From Pedobacter aquatilis (lineage in GTDB: Bacteria; Bacteroidota; Bacteroidia; Sphingobacteriales; Sphingobacteriaceae), in the NCBI RefSeq assembly GCF_030409415.1, contig NZ_JAUFPW010000035.1, positions 62,001 to 126,000 of the forward strand: a stretch of DNA of 64,000 nt, in the 5' to 3' direction. Below, in pieces: positions 8,619 to 16,959 of the stretch; the first letter of the stretch is position 1, and each line of letters begins with the position of its first letter. The translations under genes were made by a program, and so were the position numbers. The notes beneath the pieces were generated by a model. It saw only the letters and a program-made list of their open reading frames with translations. It did no database searches and was not told the DNA's origin.

Positions 8619-8642
8619 TGGTCAGTTTCTCCGAAATATACA
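8619..8642. repeat. IS21 right terminal inverted repeat
   Basis: Read inward on the minus strand it starts TGTATATTTCGGAGAAACTG and ends ACCA, pairing with the left repeat. A second AAACTGACCACC-type motif lies inside at 8592-8606. Confidence 0.75.
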
Positions 8643-8797
8643 AGTTAGCGAGAGTTCATTATGCAAAATGATACAATACCGCCAATCTTCTGTTTTAATG
8701 TGTCATCTAGTTTTTGAATTGATTAATATTGTCAAAACCTTCTAAGTGAAAACCGTGTTAGATTGTAGATGTAATTTTGCGTCTAAAATCTTTTATT

Positions 8798-9643
8798 ATG
8801 AGCACAGGAACTATAGAGTATATTAATTTAGAAGAACTAACAAATAGTAATTACGTTATTAATGATGGACAGGCGAATATTATTGGTTGGCCGGTAAGAA
8901 GTGAAGACGGAACTGATATCGGTATTGTCAGAGATTTGTTGATTGACCCAGCTCAAAATGCTGTAAGATATCTGATCATTGACCTGAGCAAAAGCCTAGT
9001 GATCGATGAAGATAAAGCGGTATTAATTCCGATTGGATACATTAGTCTTGCTGACGATGAAAAGAAAGTTATCATACCTGTTACGCATGAAAGCCAGCTG
9101 ATGGCCCTTCCTCAGTATATTATTGGAGAAGTGACGCGTGATGTTGAGAGCCAGATTCGCACAGCGCTCGGAAGCCCGGCGGCCTCAAGGATAGAGGGAA
9201 CCGTTATAGAGGAGCAAGATTTGTCTTTTTACCAACATCATCATTTCGATCGAGGCAATATAATCGGCACTTCAGCTAATCAGATTGCAGATTCCGGTAA
9301 TGTCAAATCAATTGATCAGCGCCATAATGAAGAAGCTAAAATCCATGACCTGGTTGCTGAATCCAAGGTGAGGAATGAGGTATATCATAAACAGGGAAGT
9401 CAGCAATTAGAAAACAATTTAGGATTTACCGTTCACACTGACCACGGGTTACTGCGTGTCGAACCACTGGATAACGGTACCTACCGCATTTTTGATCGGG
9501 ATGAAAAGATTGGCGTTGTCTATGCACAAACTGCAGCAGAAAATGGGTTGGCCTGGGGAACGATGGATGATTTACCAGAATCCTTGGTAAACCAGATAGG
9601 TGAAGCTATTACTACTCACAACGAACAGCATTCCAAATTTTAA
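8798..9643 (+). CDS. PRC-barrel domain protein
   Basis: A 281-residue soluble protein. A PRC-barrel-like beta domain occupies about residues 25-100 (IIGWPVRSEDGTDIGIVRDLLIDP, then VRYLIIDL), followed by a less conserved middle region and a small C-terminal domain (GLLRVEPLDNGTYRIF). PRC barrels occur in photosynthetic reaction centre H subunits and in RNA- or membrane-associated stress proteins. ATG at 8798 is chosen; an upstream TTG at 8777 overlaps a -7 type element, TAATTTTG (8772-8779), so it is probably untranslated. It stands alone, downstream of the IS. Exact role unknown; paralogues in soil Bacteroidota are often general-stress genes. Confidence 0.7.
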   Translation: MSTGTIEYINLEELTNSNYVINDGQANIIGWPVRSEDGTDIGIVRDLLIDPAQNAVRYLIIDLSKSLVIDEDKAVLIPIGYISLADDEKKVIIPVTHESQLMALPQYIIGEVTRDVESQIRTALGSPAASRIEGTVIEEQDLSFYQHHHFDRGNIIGTSANQIADSGNVKSIDQRHNEEAKIHDLVAESKVRNEVYHKQGSQQLENNLGFTVHTDHGLLRVEPLDNGTYRIFDRDEKIGVVYAQTAAENGLAWGTMDDLPESLVNQIGEAITTHNEQHSKF

Positions 9644-10397
9644 CCACCAAGTTAATATGAAATTAATGGGCAGTAAAGAAAACCATTGCCCATTAATTTT
9701 AGTGCAAATTTGAGACGCTCCAAACTGAAAAGGAGCCAGCCTAATATTGAAAGTTTGGCCATTTGCCTCTTTCATAACCATCTCCTCTTCGCTATGTCAA
9801 ACGACAAGTAAATTCAGGACGGTACAATGTACGCAACTTGTTTGAAAGATATTGAAGCTAAAAGCTACATTTAGATTGATAAAAGGGTATCGGAAGAAAA
9901 AGAATAGACAATTACAGAAACTTGTCCACGCAATCGCAAACATGTTCGAAAAAGGTCTTGACATTCAACGGATGATCCCTGTTAAACGATTTTTGAGTAT
10001 TACTGTTTTTTCTAAAGTTTAAGGGACTAATGTTTAGGTTTTTAGTGGATTGTCGAATGAGGTATGTATTGTCATGATAGCCAAGATCAAAGGCTGGCTA
10101 CTTAATCAACCTTTGTTTGAAGAATACCAACCGCTGTGCTTCATTGCTAATCTCTGACTGATGATACGCGTACTCAAGATACCTGTTAGTGCTTTCTAGG
10201 AAAAGTTCAGCAAGTTAAATATTCGCTCAGCGAATGATTAACAGGATTCTTTATGGCCAAATTTATTTGGCGTAGGTTAACTGCTTGGAAAATGTTGAGC
10301 AAGCAATTGGAGCGGAGCAATTAATGGAAGTTTAATGATTTAATGGGATAAATAAAAGAAAAAGGAGAATGATCACCGTCTCTCTCCTTTAGTTTGA
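9644..10397. other. Long intergenic or decayed region
   Basis: No convincing gene in about 750 bases. Short fragments look like coding debris: on the minus strand around 10090-10195 a frame reads roughly NRYLEYAYHQSEISNEAQRL before a stop, and on the plus strand around 9840-9990 there are short open runs broken by stops. I cannot name the ancestors. The azoR terminator lies at the right end. Confidence 0.4.
10361..10390 (-). terminator. Terminator of azoR
   Basis: AAAGGAGA (10361-10368) pairs with TCTCCTTT (10383-10390). Read on the minus strand the stem is followed by TTTCTTTTATT, giving a typical intrinsic terminator eight bases after the azoR stop. Confidence 0.65.
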
Positions 10398-10985
10398 TTA
10401 GAGCGTGATACTGTCCAGCCCTTTTTGCATGGCAGCTTCTGCCTGTCCGGGATAGGCAACACCCTCTACCCTGAAAATCTTGAGATCGGTCATACCCATA
10501 AAACCCAGTACGCTTTTCAGGTAAGTGGAAACAAAGTCGTAGATCTGATAGGGTCCGCTGGAATAAACCCCGCCCGACGCTATGGCGATATATACGGTTT
10601 TACCTGTAACAAGGCCTTCAGCGCCGGCCTCGCTGTATTTAAACGTGACACCAGCCCGGACGATGTGATCGATCCATGCTTTAAGTACTGAGGGGATACT
10701 AAAATTCCATAAGGGTGTACTTACCACTATCATATCCGCTTCCATCAGCTCCGCTATAGCTTCATCAGAATGCTGAAGGGCTGCTTTGGTCGCAGTGGTT
10801 TGTTCTGAAGCGGGTGTATAAAATGCCGCCAGTGTGGCTTCTTCCAGGTGAGGAAAGGGGCTCTGGGCCAGATTACGGACCTGAACCGCGCTACCGGGAT
10901 GTGCAGCTTTGATTTGTTCAACTACCGCGTTTCCCAGCCTGGTACTGAATGATGCCTCTTCATTGGGGCTCGAAATGACTTGCAA
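10398..10985 (-). CDS. azoR: FMN-dependent NADH-azoreductase (flavodoxin-like quinone reductase)
   Basis: A flavodoxin-fold oxidoreductase of about 195 residues. The phosphate-binding loop QVISSPNEEAS is at the N terminus, PLWNFSIPSVLKAWIDHI forms the conserved flavin/dimer region, and ASGGVYSSGP is the second flavin loop. The family reduces quinones and azo compounds with NADH. The start is odd: homologues begin with Met two or three residues before KIL, but here the matching codon is ATA (10995-10997), leaving TTG 10985 as the first usual start codon. It is divergent from an HxlR regulator with a shared operator, so it is likely induced by electrophiles. The pair looks richer in G+C than the flanks. 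Confidence 0.85.
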   Translation of the reverse strand: MQVISSPNEEASFSTRLGNAVVEQIKAAHPGSAVQVRNLAQSPFPHLEEATLAAFYTPASEQTTATKAALQHSDEAIAELMEADMIVVSTPLWNFSIPSVLKAWIDHIVRAGVTFKYSEAGAEGLVTGKTVYIAIASGGVYSSGPYQIYDFVSTYLKSVLGFMGMTDLKIFRVEGVAYPGQAEAAMQKGLDSITL

Positions 10986-11043
10986 TATCTTTTGTATATA
11001 CTTGTTTTTTTAACACTGCAAACGTAAATAGTTCGACTTTCAA

Positions 11044-11097
11044 AAAGATACTACTATCCCAAAGGATACCAGTATCGTTTGGGATAGTAGTATCTTT
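11044..11097. promoter_or_regulatory. 20-bp perfect palindrome: probable HxlR operator
   Basis: AAAGATACTACTATCCCAAA (11044-11063) is repeated in reverse complement at 11078-11097 with a 14-base spacer that itself contains GGATACC and AGTATC. The pattern GATAC-n-GTATC recurs in overlapping form. HxlR regulators bind GATACT/AGTATC-type dyads. The site fills the azoR/hxlR divergent promoter region and ends only five bases before the hxlR start codon. Confidence 0.75.
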
Positions 11098-11102
11098 ACT
11101 GC

Positions 11103-11492
11103 ATGAAAACAGATCAGACCAACGGCGTTCCCAAAGAGCATCCATGTGCCCAGAATACCTGCACCGAAGGGGTCGCCGGCATCCGCGACGCTTTATATGT
11201 ACTGAATGGTAAATGGAAATTACCGCTTCTGTTCGCGCTGACCGAGGGTCCGGCTCGCTTTAAGGATATCCAACGCACGCTAGGCGATATCACGCCAAAG
11301 ATATTGTCGAAAGAACTGAAGGAATTGGAACTGAATCAATTTGTGATCCGCCGGGTTACCCCAACAGTTCCGGTTACTGTGACCTACGAGATTACTGATT
11401 ACACTCGGTCTTTACACAGGGTTTTACATGAATTGAGGGTTTGGGGAATCAATCACCGCCAGCGCATTGTCGCCAGCCGAAAAAGCAAATGA
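11103..11492 (+). CDS. HxlR-family winged-helix transcriptional regulator
   Basis: A 129-residue HxlR/YodB-type regulator. The signature LNGKWKLPLLFALTEGPARF (residues 34-53) starts the winged helix; the recognition helix follows in ITPKILSKELKELE. Cys15 and Cys20 (CAQNTC) near the N terminus resemble the redox- or electrophile-sensing cysteines of this family. Start ATG at 11103. It is divergent from azoR and overlaps a large palindrome, the arrangement of YodB-azoR pairs in other bacteria, so repression of azoR and of itself relieved by quinones or diamide-like stress is likely. Confidence 0.88.
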   Translation: MKTDQTNGVPKEHPCAQNTCTEGVAGIRDALYVLNGKWKLPLLFALTEGPARFKDIQRTLGDITPKILSKELKELELNQFVIRRVTPTVPVTVTYEITDYTRSLHRVLHELRVWGINHRQRIVASRKSK

Positions 11493-11594
11493 TGCTATCA
11501 ATATGTCCCCGGACTGCTTTTTACGTGTGTGGGCTGGACCTCGGTTAAGCAGTTATGGAAAAAATATTTTCCTCAGCAACAGTTTTTTAGCATG

Positions 11595-11630
11595 TTCGCT
11601 ATTGCATATTCAATAGCGAAATTATATTTG
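11595..11630 (+). promoter_or_regulatory. Promoter with palindromic operator upstream of the 99-aa gene
   Basis: A 10-bp perfect inverted repeat TTCGCTATTG/CAATAGCGAA (11595-11604, 11611-11620; spacer CATATT) is followed by TATATTTG (11623-11630), matching the Bacteroidota -7 element TAnnTTTG. A TTG at 11602-11604 is placed 18 bases upstream as a candidate -33. The palindrome therefore covers the promoter. The gene starts four bases downstream, implying a very short leader. Confidence 0.6.
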
Positions 11631-11634
11631 CGCC

Positions 11635-11934
11635 ATGACTGTTACCGTATTGCCTATTTTTGAGACCGAATTCAGGCCACCGCCATCCCTGGCAAAGATT
11701 ATGAATGAGCGTCTAGAGAGAATAGCAAGGGAGCTCCAAACGCAGCATTTAAAATCCCTTTATGGACGTGGATTTTCTACCGACGACCTGCTCATCTACC
11801 TTAGTTACAATCCCAACTATAAAATTCGCTATTGCATAGTCAATGAAATACCGGCAGATATCCAATATTTCGTAGGCGAATTATGTAGCCGTTTAGGCTT
11901 TATATTATGGAAAAGGGTATTAGTCGAAGTATAG
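11635..11934 (+). CDS. Hypothetical protein under a palindromic promoter
   Basis: A 99-residue protein beginning ATG 11635. It has no signal peptide or membrane segment; residues 22-44 could form a helix (IMNERLERIARELQ), followed by a mixed alpha/beta end with two Cys. I recognise no family. Within the gene, at 11825-11844, there is a near copy (19 of 20 bases) of the first part of the upstream palindrome, encoding IRYCIVN; this may be an internal operator. The protein ends about 285 bases before the convergent crtB gene. Confidence 0.6.
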   Translation: MTVTVLPIFETEFRPPPSLAKIMNERLERIARELQTQHLKSLYGRGFSTDDLLIYLSYNPNYKIRYCIVNEIPADIQYFVGELCSRLGFILWKRVLVEV

Positions 11935-12219
11935 CATATTTTTTTGCCCAAAAAATACAAAGACTTCATATATATCCACAACACCCTTACTTATTTATAA
12001 ACTATGAAGTAAGTACAAAGGTTGTAACCTCCAAAACTATGATACAAATTTTGAAGCATTAAATATGTTGGTGTAGCTTTATTTCTTTTGAACCACCGTC
12101 TCTAATACAAATGATACATCAGGATAATCGATAAAATTAAGCCTTTTGCAGCAGAAGCTGATTTTCGTTGGTCGGGTTGCTTTTCATTTGCCGATTTCTT
12201 AATTAAATTTCTTGTGAAA

Positions 12220-13056
12220 CTAAATGCTTCCACATGTTAAGCGAAATGTAGAGCCCACCATGAGTGAGATTTTATGGCCATTAGAAATCCTGATCCGTTC
12301 GCCCATAATTTGTTCGGCAGTTTTTTTCTGGATTTTATTGAAGAGTTTTTTATAATAGGTATAGGCCAGATACACGCCTTTTTTCGCAGAGGGTGGCAAT
12401 TGTTTGATTCCTCCCAATGCTTCTTTGAATTCTTTAATAATCTCTGCCTCGATAGCAAGTTTTTCACTTGCGGAAAAGCTGGACAAATTAACGCCTGGAA
12501 AATAATTCCTGCCGAGCAGATTAAAATCATCCTTAACGTCTCTGAGGAAATTCACTTTCTGGAATGCAGAGCCAAGTTTTCTGGCTGGTTCCTTTAATTT
12601 TTCATAGGCATTTTTGTTCCCTCCGACAAAAACAGAAAGGCACATCAAACCAACTACTTCTGCAGATCCGAGAATATACTGCTCGTAGCGCTCATTGTTA
12701 AAGGTCTCTTTATTTAGATCCATTTCCATGCTCTGCAGAAAAAGGTCTATCAGTTCAAGATTGATATTGAAATGGTTTACTACCTTTTGGAATGCATTGA
12801 GAATGGGATTTAAGCTGATGCGTTCCGCAATGGCTTCATTGCAGTCTCTTTTGAATTTCAAAAGCAACGTCGCCTTATCAAATTCGTGGAAGCTGTCTAC
12901 AATCTCATCCGCTAACCTTACAAAGCCATAAATTGCATGTATCGGATCTTGATGGGTTTTATCCAAAAAGCGTATGCCCAGGGAGAAACTTGTACTGTAA
13001 TTTCTGGTTACGATCCGGCTACACTGCATCGAAACACTGTCATAAATACTTTTCAT
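12220..13056 (-). CDS. crtB: Phytoene/squalene synthase family protein
   Basis: A 278-residue trans-isoprenyl diphosphate synthase. Both Asp-rich motifs are present: DEIVD at residues 50-54 and RDVKDD at 172-177, which bind magnesium-diphosphate during head-to-head condensation of two geranylgeranyl diphosphates. The C terminus departs from relatives after RIRISNGHKISLMVGS; another frame continues with LNMWKHLVSQEI, so a late frameshift is possible but not proven. It follows the MarR gene by 3 bases and shares its transcript. No other carotenoid gene (crtI, crtY) is in the window, so its product may feed a pathway encoded elsewhere. Confidence 0.85.
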   Translation of the reverse strand: MKSIYDSVSMQCSRIVTRNYSTSFSLGIRFLDKTHQDPIHAIYGFVRLADEIVDSFHEFDKATLLLKFKRDCNEAIAERISLNPILNAFQKVVNHFNINLELIDLFLQSMEMDLNKETFNNERYEQYILGSAEVVGLMCLSVFVGGNKNAYEKLKEPARKLGSAFQKVNFLRDVKDDFNLLGRNYFPGVNLSSFSASEKLAIEAEIIKEFKEALGGIKQLPPSAKKGVYLAYTYYKKLFNKIQKKTAEQIMGERIRISNGHKISLMVGSTFRLTCGSI

Positions 13057-13059
13057 AGC

Positions 13060-13680
13060 TTACTTATTGGTTACCTTTTTAAAATTTTCCTCATAATGAA
13101 AAGCCTCTAGTTTACGGAGCAGGCTAATCAGTTGCACCTTTTCTCGCTGGGATAGTGGTTGTGTAACGTTTGCGGATGCAGTGCGAATGTTATCCATACT
13201 TTTACTAAGCGCCAGCTTTCCTTTATCGGTAATTGCAATAACTACCGCTCGTTTATCTGTTCTGGAGAATTCCTGAGCAACTAGCGCTTTATCCAATAAT
13301 CTTTTAATTATTAATATTCCGGCTGGCTTGTCATGAATATTCTCTCTAATGAGTGCAGTCTTACTCATCGGACCGCCAGCGCTCAGACAAATCAGATATA
13401 TGAACTCATCCGGAGTGGAGAATATGCTTCCAGCTATCGCAATTTTCGCATGTATTTTTGCATAGCGATATAAATGGACAAGACCAGTATTGATAACGCT
13501 GTCAGCCGACCGACCATCCACTTTTCCCTGCCATTCAGGCTCGTCTTCATCGCTGAGGTGATTTTTTATTGGCTGGATGTCCAACCATTTAAGGAAGTTG
13601 CCTAAATCATCTTTAGGGCTTGTACTACCGCTTTCATACGAATTTATCAGGGGTAGAAGTGCTCTTAATATATTATACAT
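13060..13680 (-). CDS. MarR-family winged-helix regulator
   Basis: A 206-residue regulator with ATG at 13680. The winged helix spans about residues 85-165: STPDEFIYLICLSAGGPMSKTALIREN, then a recognition helix region and the wing FSRTDKRAVVIAITDKGKLAL, typical of MarR proteins. The N-terminal 70 residues are an unusual extension. It sits 3 bases upstream of crtB and downstream of an SDR gene on the same strand, so all three probably form one transcript and this is the candidate local regulator. Confidence 0.8.
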   Translation of the reverse strand: MYNILRALLPLINSYESGSTSPKDDLGNFLKWLDIQPIKNHLSDEDEPEWQGKVDGRSADSVINTGLVHLYRYAKIHAKIAIAGSIFSTPDEFIYLICLSAGGPMSKTALIRENIHDKPAGILIIKRLLDKALVAQEFSRTDKRAVVIAITDKGKLALSKSMDNIRTASANVTQPLSQREKVQLISLLRKLEAFHYEENFKKVTNK

Positions 13681-13718
13681 TATCAATTTTTATATTGGAT
13701 AGTTCAGTTCATTTTAAA

Positions 13719-14438
13719 TTACATCGAAGTTTTAAGCTTGCTCAGCCCGCCATCCACAGCGATAACCTGGCCGGTTATCCAGGCACTGTCTTCTGATAAC
13801 AAATAAGCAATTGCAGCGCTGATATCTCTGGCCGAACCGATTCTTCCGATGGGATGCCTTTTGTTTGATGCCTCAATTTTCTCAGGTGTATTGACCAGCT
13901 TCGATGCCAGTGGGGTATTTGTAAGTGAAGGTGAAACGGCGTTTACCCTGATTTTATTACTGCTAAACTCTGCAGCAAGGGAAATCGCAAGCCCTTCAAT
14001 TGCAGCCTTTGAGGCAGCCGTGCTCGCATGGTACGGCATACCCGTCCTTGCCGCAACAGAACTGATCAGTACAATTGAAGCTGAAGAAGAATTTTTAAGG
14101 GATTTTAATGAATGTTGAACAGATTGTGCAGCGCCCACAACATTAAGCCTGAAATCATCTAAAAAGTCACATTCGGAAATTCTGTTAAACGGTTTTAAAT
14201 TGATATTGCCAACGCAGTAAACCAATCCATCAAGTTTATCGGGTACAAATGAAAATAGTGATTCGGAAAAATGACATACATCCATTTCCAGGTAATGAAC
14301 TGACACCGGCCAGCTATCCGAGCTGGTTCTGGAGACTGCATAAACAGTGGCGCCTTCACTTATAAGGAGATGGAGCAAATCGAGTCCTATCCCCGAACTG
14401 GCGCCAACAATCATTATGTTTTTACTTTTAAATCTCAT
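13719..14438 (-). CDS. SDR-family oxidoreductase lacking the usual catalytic Tyr
   Basis: A 239-residue classical-type short-chain dehydrogenase/reductase. The cofactor motif GASSGIG is at residues 12-18, the NNAG-type position reads CVGN near 75-78, and Ser126/127 occupy the active-site serine position. The usual YxxxK reads TAASK (Thr140 to Lys144), so the catalytic Tyr is Thr; an offset Tyr lies at 136. C-terminal AVDGGLS is normal. It leads the SDR-MarR-crtB group. In some bacteria a comparable set accompanies photolyase genes and light-induced carotenoid synthesis, but no photolyase is seen here. Confidence 0.82.
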   Translation of the reverse strand: MRFKSKNIMIVGASSGIGLDLLHLLISEGATVYAVSRTSSDSWPVSVHYLEMDVCHFSESLFSFVPDKLDGLVYCVGNINLKPFNRISECDFLDDFRLNVVGAAQSVQHSLKSLKNSSSASIVLISSVAARTGMPYHASTAASKAAIEGLAISLAAEFSSNKIRVNAVSPSLTNTPLASKLVNTPEKIEASNKRHPIGRIGSARDISAAIAYLLSEDSAWITGQVIAVDGGLSKLKTSM

Positions 14439-14928
14439 GAGGTATATATTGTATATTAATATACTATAAATTTATTACTTAGTTTTTAAATAAACAATAT
14501 TAAGGCTTAAATATATTTGGTAAGTTCATTTCTGAAAAGTGGCATGAATAACTTTCCTGTGCTAATTGGCTTTGTCAAATGAACGCTCAGATTTCTTCAT
14601 AATATTTGTTTAAAAGTTCATGATAATCATCAAACCTTGGGCATGGGTTGCTTATCAGGATGTTCCATCTTTATGTTAACTCCTCTTGCGGAAAAATTTA
14701 ACTTACCTGCGTTAAAGGTCGCTATTGAAATCACAGGCAGAGCATTAAGCTGAATTTCTGGCATTCCGTCCCTGATATTTTTTCATTTTTTCTGCAAATT
14801 TCTCAGCTATAGGGAGCTGTTTTTGTTTTGGTACTTTATTCGATATATGATCTATGAACGCAAAGTTCAGGGTTTAATTAATTATAAGTTTTAATCATTA
14901 AAAAAATCAATTTAAGGAGGAAAGACCT
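14439..14928. other. Intergenic region with possible gene remnant
   Basis: About 490 bases. The left 60 bases hold the SDR promoter region, very A+T-rich. On the minus strand around 14745-14880 a frame reads KQKQLPIAEKFAEKMKKYQG before a stop, resembling the tail of a lost gene. The right end contains the Hsp20 leader with the strong ribosome binding site AAGGAGG (14914-14920). Confidence 0.4.
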
Positions 14929-15381
14929 ATGACTCTGGTTAAATTTAATCCAAATGGAAACGGAAATGTAAAAAAGAATGGTTTGATGCCGGGCTTTACC
15001 GATGTCTTCGATTCGGTTTTTAACGACACCTTTTTTTCAGAACGTATGGTGAGCAGAGTTCCTGCGGCAAATATCAGTGAGAGCCGTGACCATTACCATG
15101 TTGAACTGGCTGCGCCGGGACTGAAAAAAGAGGATTTCAAGCTTTCACTGGAAAAAGACATGCTGAGCATTTCTGTTGAGCAGCATCAGCTGCAAGAGCC
15201 GGAAGACCGCAATTTCAACAAACGTGAATTTAGCTACAAATCATTTTTACGCTCATTCACTCTGCCGGATTCAGCTGATGATAACGGCATCCAGGCCAGG
15301 TATGAAAACGGCGTGCTGTGTATTGACATTCCAAAACGAGAGGAGGCCAGGGTACAGAGCCGCCAGATCGAGATCCAATAA
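14929..15381 (+). CDS. Small heat-shock protein, Hsp20/alpha-crystallin family
   Basis: A 150-residue chaperone. The alpha-crystallin domain covers about residues 42-140, from ISESRDHYHVELAAPGLKKE through SFLRSFTLPDSADDNGIQAR to the AxxENGVLxIxIPK motif (ARYENGVLCIDIPK). These proteins hold unfolding clients as oligomers in the cytoplasm. The ribosome binding site AAGGAGG is unusually strong for this genome. A terminator follows at 15409, so it is probably monocistronic and heat- or stress-induced. Confidence 0.92.
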   Translation: MTLVKFNPNGNGNVKKNGLMPGFTDVFDSVFNDTFFSERMVSRVPAANISESRDHYHVELAAPGLKKEDFKLSLEKDMLSISVEQHQLQEPEDRNFNKREFSYKSFLRSFTLPDSADDNGIQARYENGVLCIDIPKREEARVQSRQIEIQ

Positions 15382-15408
15382 TTTCTTTAATTCATTAATT
15401 TTTAACAC

Positions 15409-15435
15409 GAGCTGCCTTAGGGCGGCTCTTTTATT
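15409..15435 (+). terminator. Terminator of the Hsp20 gene
   Basis: GAGCTGCC (15409-15416) and GGCGGCTC (15421-15428) form an 8-bp stem with one T-G pair and a TTAG loop, followed by TTTTATT. Confidence 0.75.
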
Positions 15436-15445
15436 GACGTGGACT

Positions 15446-15733
15446 ATGGAAACAAGATTTGAAATTTCAATGAACATGAAAACGCTGAAAGGTCTGGAGA
15501 CCTATGGTTGTTTTAACGTAGGTATTGAGAAAGTCTTTGCAACCTCACTCTATGCACAACTGCAGGGGAACGAGGATATTCTACCAGATTCGGTAATTAC
15601 TATAGACCTGGTCAAAAGGGAAAACGGATTGCTGATGCCTTTGGGCCTTAAGCACTGTAATTATCACCAGCTGGCCGAAAATGTCAAAATCATCACACGT
15701 GAGCTATTCAAGAAACTTAACCTGGAGGCGTAG
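15446..15733 (+). CDS. Hypothetical protein downstream of Hsp20
   Basis: A 95-residue protein starting ATG 15446, directly after the Hsp20 terminator. It begins METRFEISMNMKTLKG and has the appearance of an alpha/beta domain with alternating hydrophobic strands (DSVITIDLVKR) and a C-terminal helix (NVKIITRELFKKL). No family recognised. Its placement suggests a stress context, which is an inference. Confidence 0.55.
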   Translation: METRFEISMNMKTLKGLETYGCFNVGIEKVFATSLYAQLQGNEDILPDSVITIDLVKRENGLLMPLGLKHCNYHQLAENVKIITRELFKKLNLEA

Positions 15734-16209
15734 GAAGTTATTGACCGGCTCTTCGGCGGCCTTATAAATCCTTACAAATTTTTAAGGGATGTCATCCGGC
15801 AGTTCCTTAGCTTTCAGCATCACCGTAAAATTTTATTCCCAGACCGTAAACTTTTTTACGCTCGCTATGCATCTCACAGATTTCTTAAACAGAAAGACAC
15901 TTTCAATTCGACCTTGGCCCATGGGTGATTGAACTTATAATAGAAACGATTGCAAGCTTAACCGAGACATGCTTCATATCATTGAGTTGGAAATAGTCTT
16001 CATAGCACGCTTACAAATCCGAATATCTCCCGTTTCCATAGGAAAAGATTCCGTCCGTTTTTTGTAATACCGCGTTTCATTTTAGCATCTTTTAGCTCTT
16101 TTCGCCGCCTCTGATTATGTACTTATGCGGAAACTACTGTCCATTTAAAAGCAGTAGTATTAGACATTATGATCGATTTAGTGAATAGAAGTCATTTTTG
16201 AGGTAAATG
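15734..16209. other. Noncoding stretch, probably decayed
   Basis: Both strands are interrupted by many stops. I see no recognisable protein fragment, RNA gene or repeat here. Confidence 0.5.
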
Positions 16210-16620
16210 GGCGTGAAGCTTGAAAAAGAAAATATAAGCATCTCAAAAAAAGAAATTGAGTCGGTCTGGAGAAGTGCATTTTCAAATTGACATATGATGC
16301 CAAATTTTGGATGATTATATACAGTCATACTATGAATCTTTGCGCGTCACAGCTATTCTGTTAACAGCATTCGGCAGTTTGATAATTCATAGTTTTGTTT
16401 GGCTTGGTTTCTTTCATAGCGCAGCAACGCTCCCGCGAATAGCAATCAGAAAGGTATTAGGCGCTTCGAATTTAGAATTAGTGAAGATGCTGAATGGCTC
16501 ATTTGTTAAATTGGTTTTACCGTTAAATGTAATTGCATGACAATTAGCCTATTCTGATGAATAAATGGTTGTATAATTTTCGTATCGAAGTTCACTAAGT
16601 ATTGGCCTTTTGCATCTGCT
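16210..16620 (+). pseudogene. MacB/FtsX-type ABC transporter permease remnant
   Basis: Fragments in successive frames match the C-terminal third of MacB-type permeases: IESVWRSAFSN, then DDYIQSYYESLRVTAIL, a membrane segment, the diagnostic IAIRKVLGAS, LVKMLNGSFVKLVLP, and after stops and a frameshift MNKWLYNFRIEV. Stops and at least two frameshifts interrupt it, and the N-terminal two thirds are absent. In the living family these permeases are part of export or signalling complexes of the cell envelope. Confidence 0.75.
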
Positions 16621-16959
16621 GTGACATAATCATTATTGCTGACACTGATTAGAGTAACTTTTCGCAGTTGCCAATCCCATTAATGTATTAAGGTATGAAT
16701 AATAACTTCACACTAGTAAAGCGTTTATTATGCCAATTAGATTATTGCGCTATTGCCTGTAACGCTTTATAATCGGGCGGTACTCAAATAAACTTCGTGA
16801 TTTATATGGGGCACATTGAGTAAGAAATTGTTATCGAAAAGCTTGGCTGGCCAGAATTCGCCTGTCAGACCGGTTCGGTTTTAGTTTGGATAAAGTCTTA
16901 AGTATTTGTAAGTTAGACGGTATTAGCTTTGTGTACCGCCCTGACTCTGAATAAAACAT

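Larger units (their letters stand above)
6043..8642 (+). mobile_element. IS21-family insertion sequence, degenerate copy
   Basis: About 2600 bases bounded by imperfect 24-base terminal inverted repeats starting with TG (19 of 24 positions match). Just inside both ends are repeated motifs of the type AAATTGACCACC or AAACTGACCACC (four copies at the left, two at the right), the multiple transposase-binding repeats typical of IS21. It carries istA and istB in order. No target duplication is visible at the boundaries I chose (left flank CTTGG, right flank AGTTA). Both genes carry disabling changes, so this copy is probably immobile by itself. Confidence 0.85.

Noticed and set aside
10425..10691. 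Plus-strand frame in azoR
   Set aside because: Shadow of azoR; the product has no sensible composition.
12237..12530. Second minus-strand frame overlapping crtB
   Set aside because: Shifted reading of crtB; only its extreme end raised the frameshift question.
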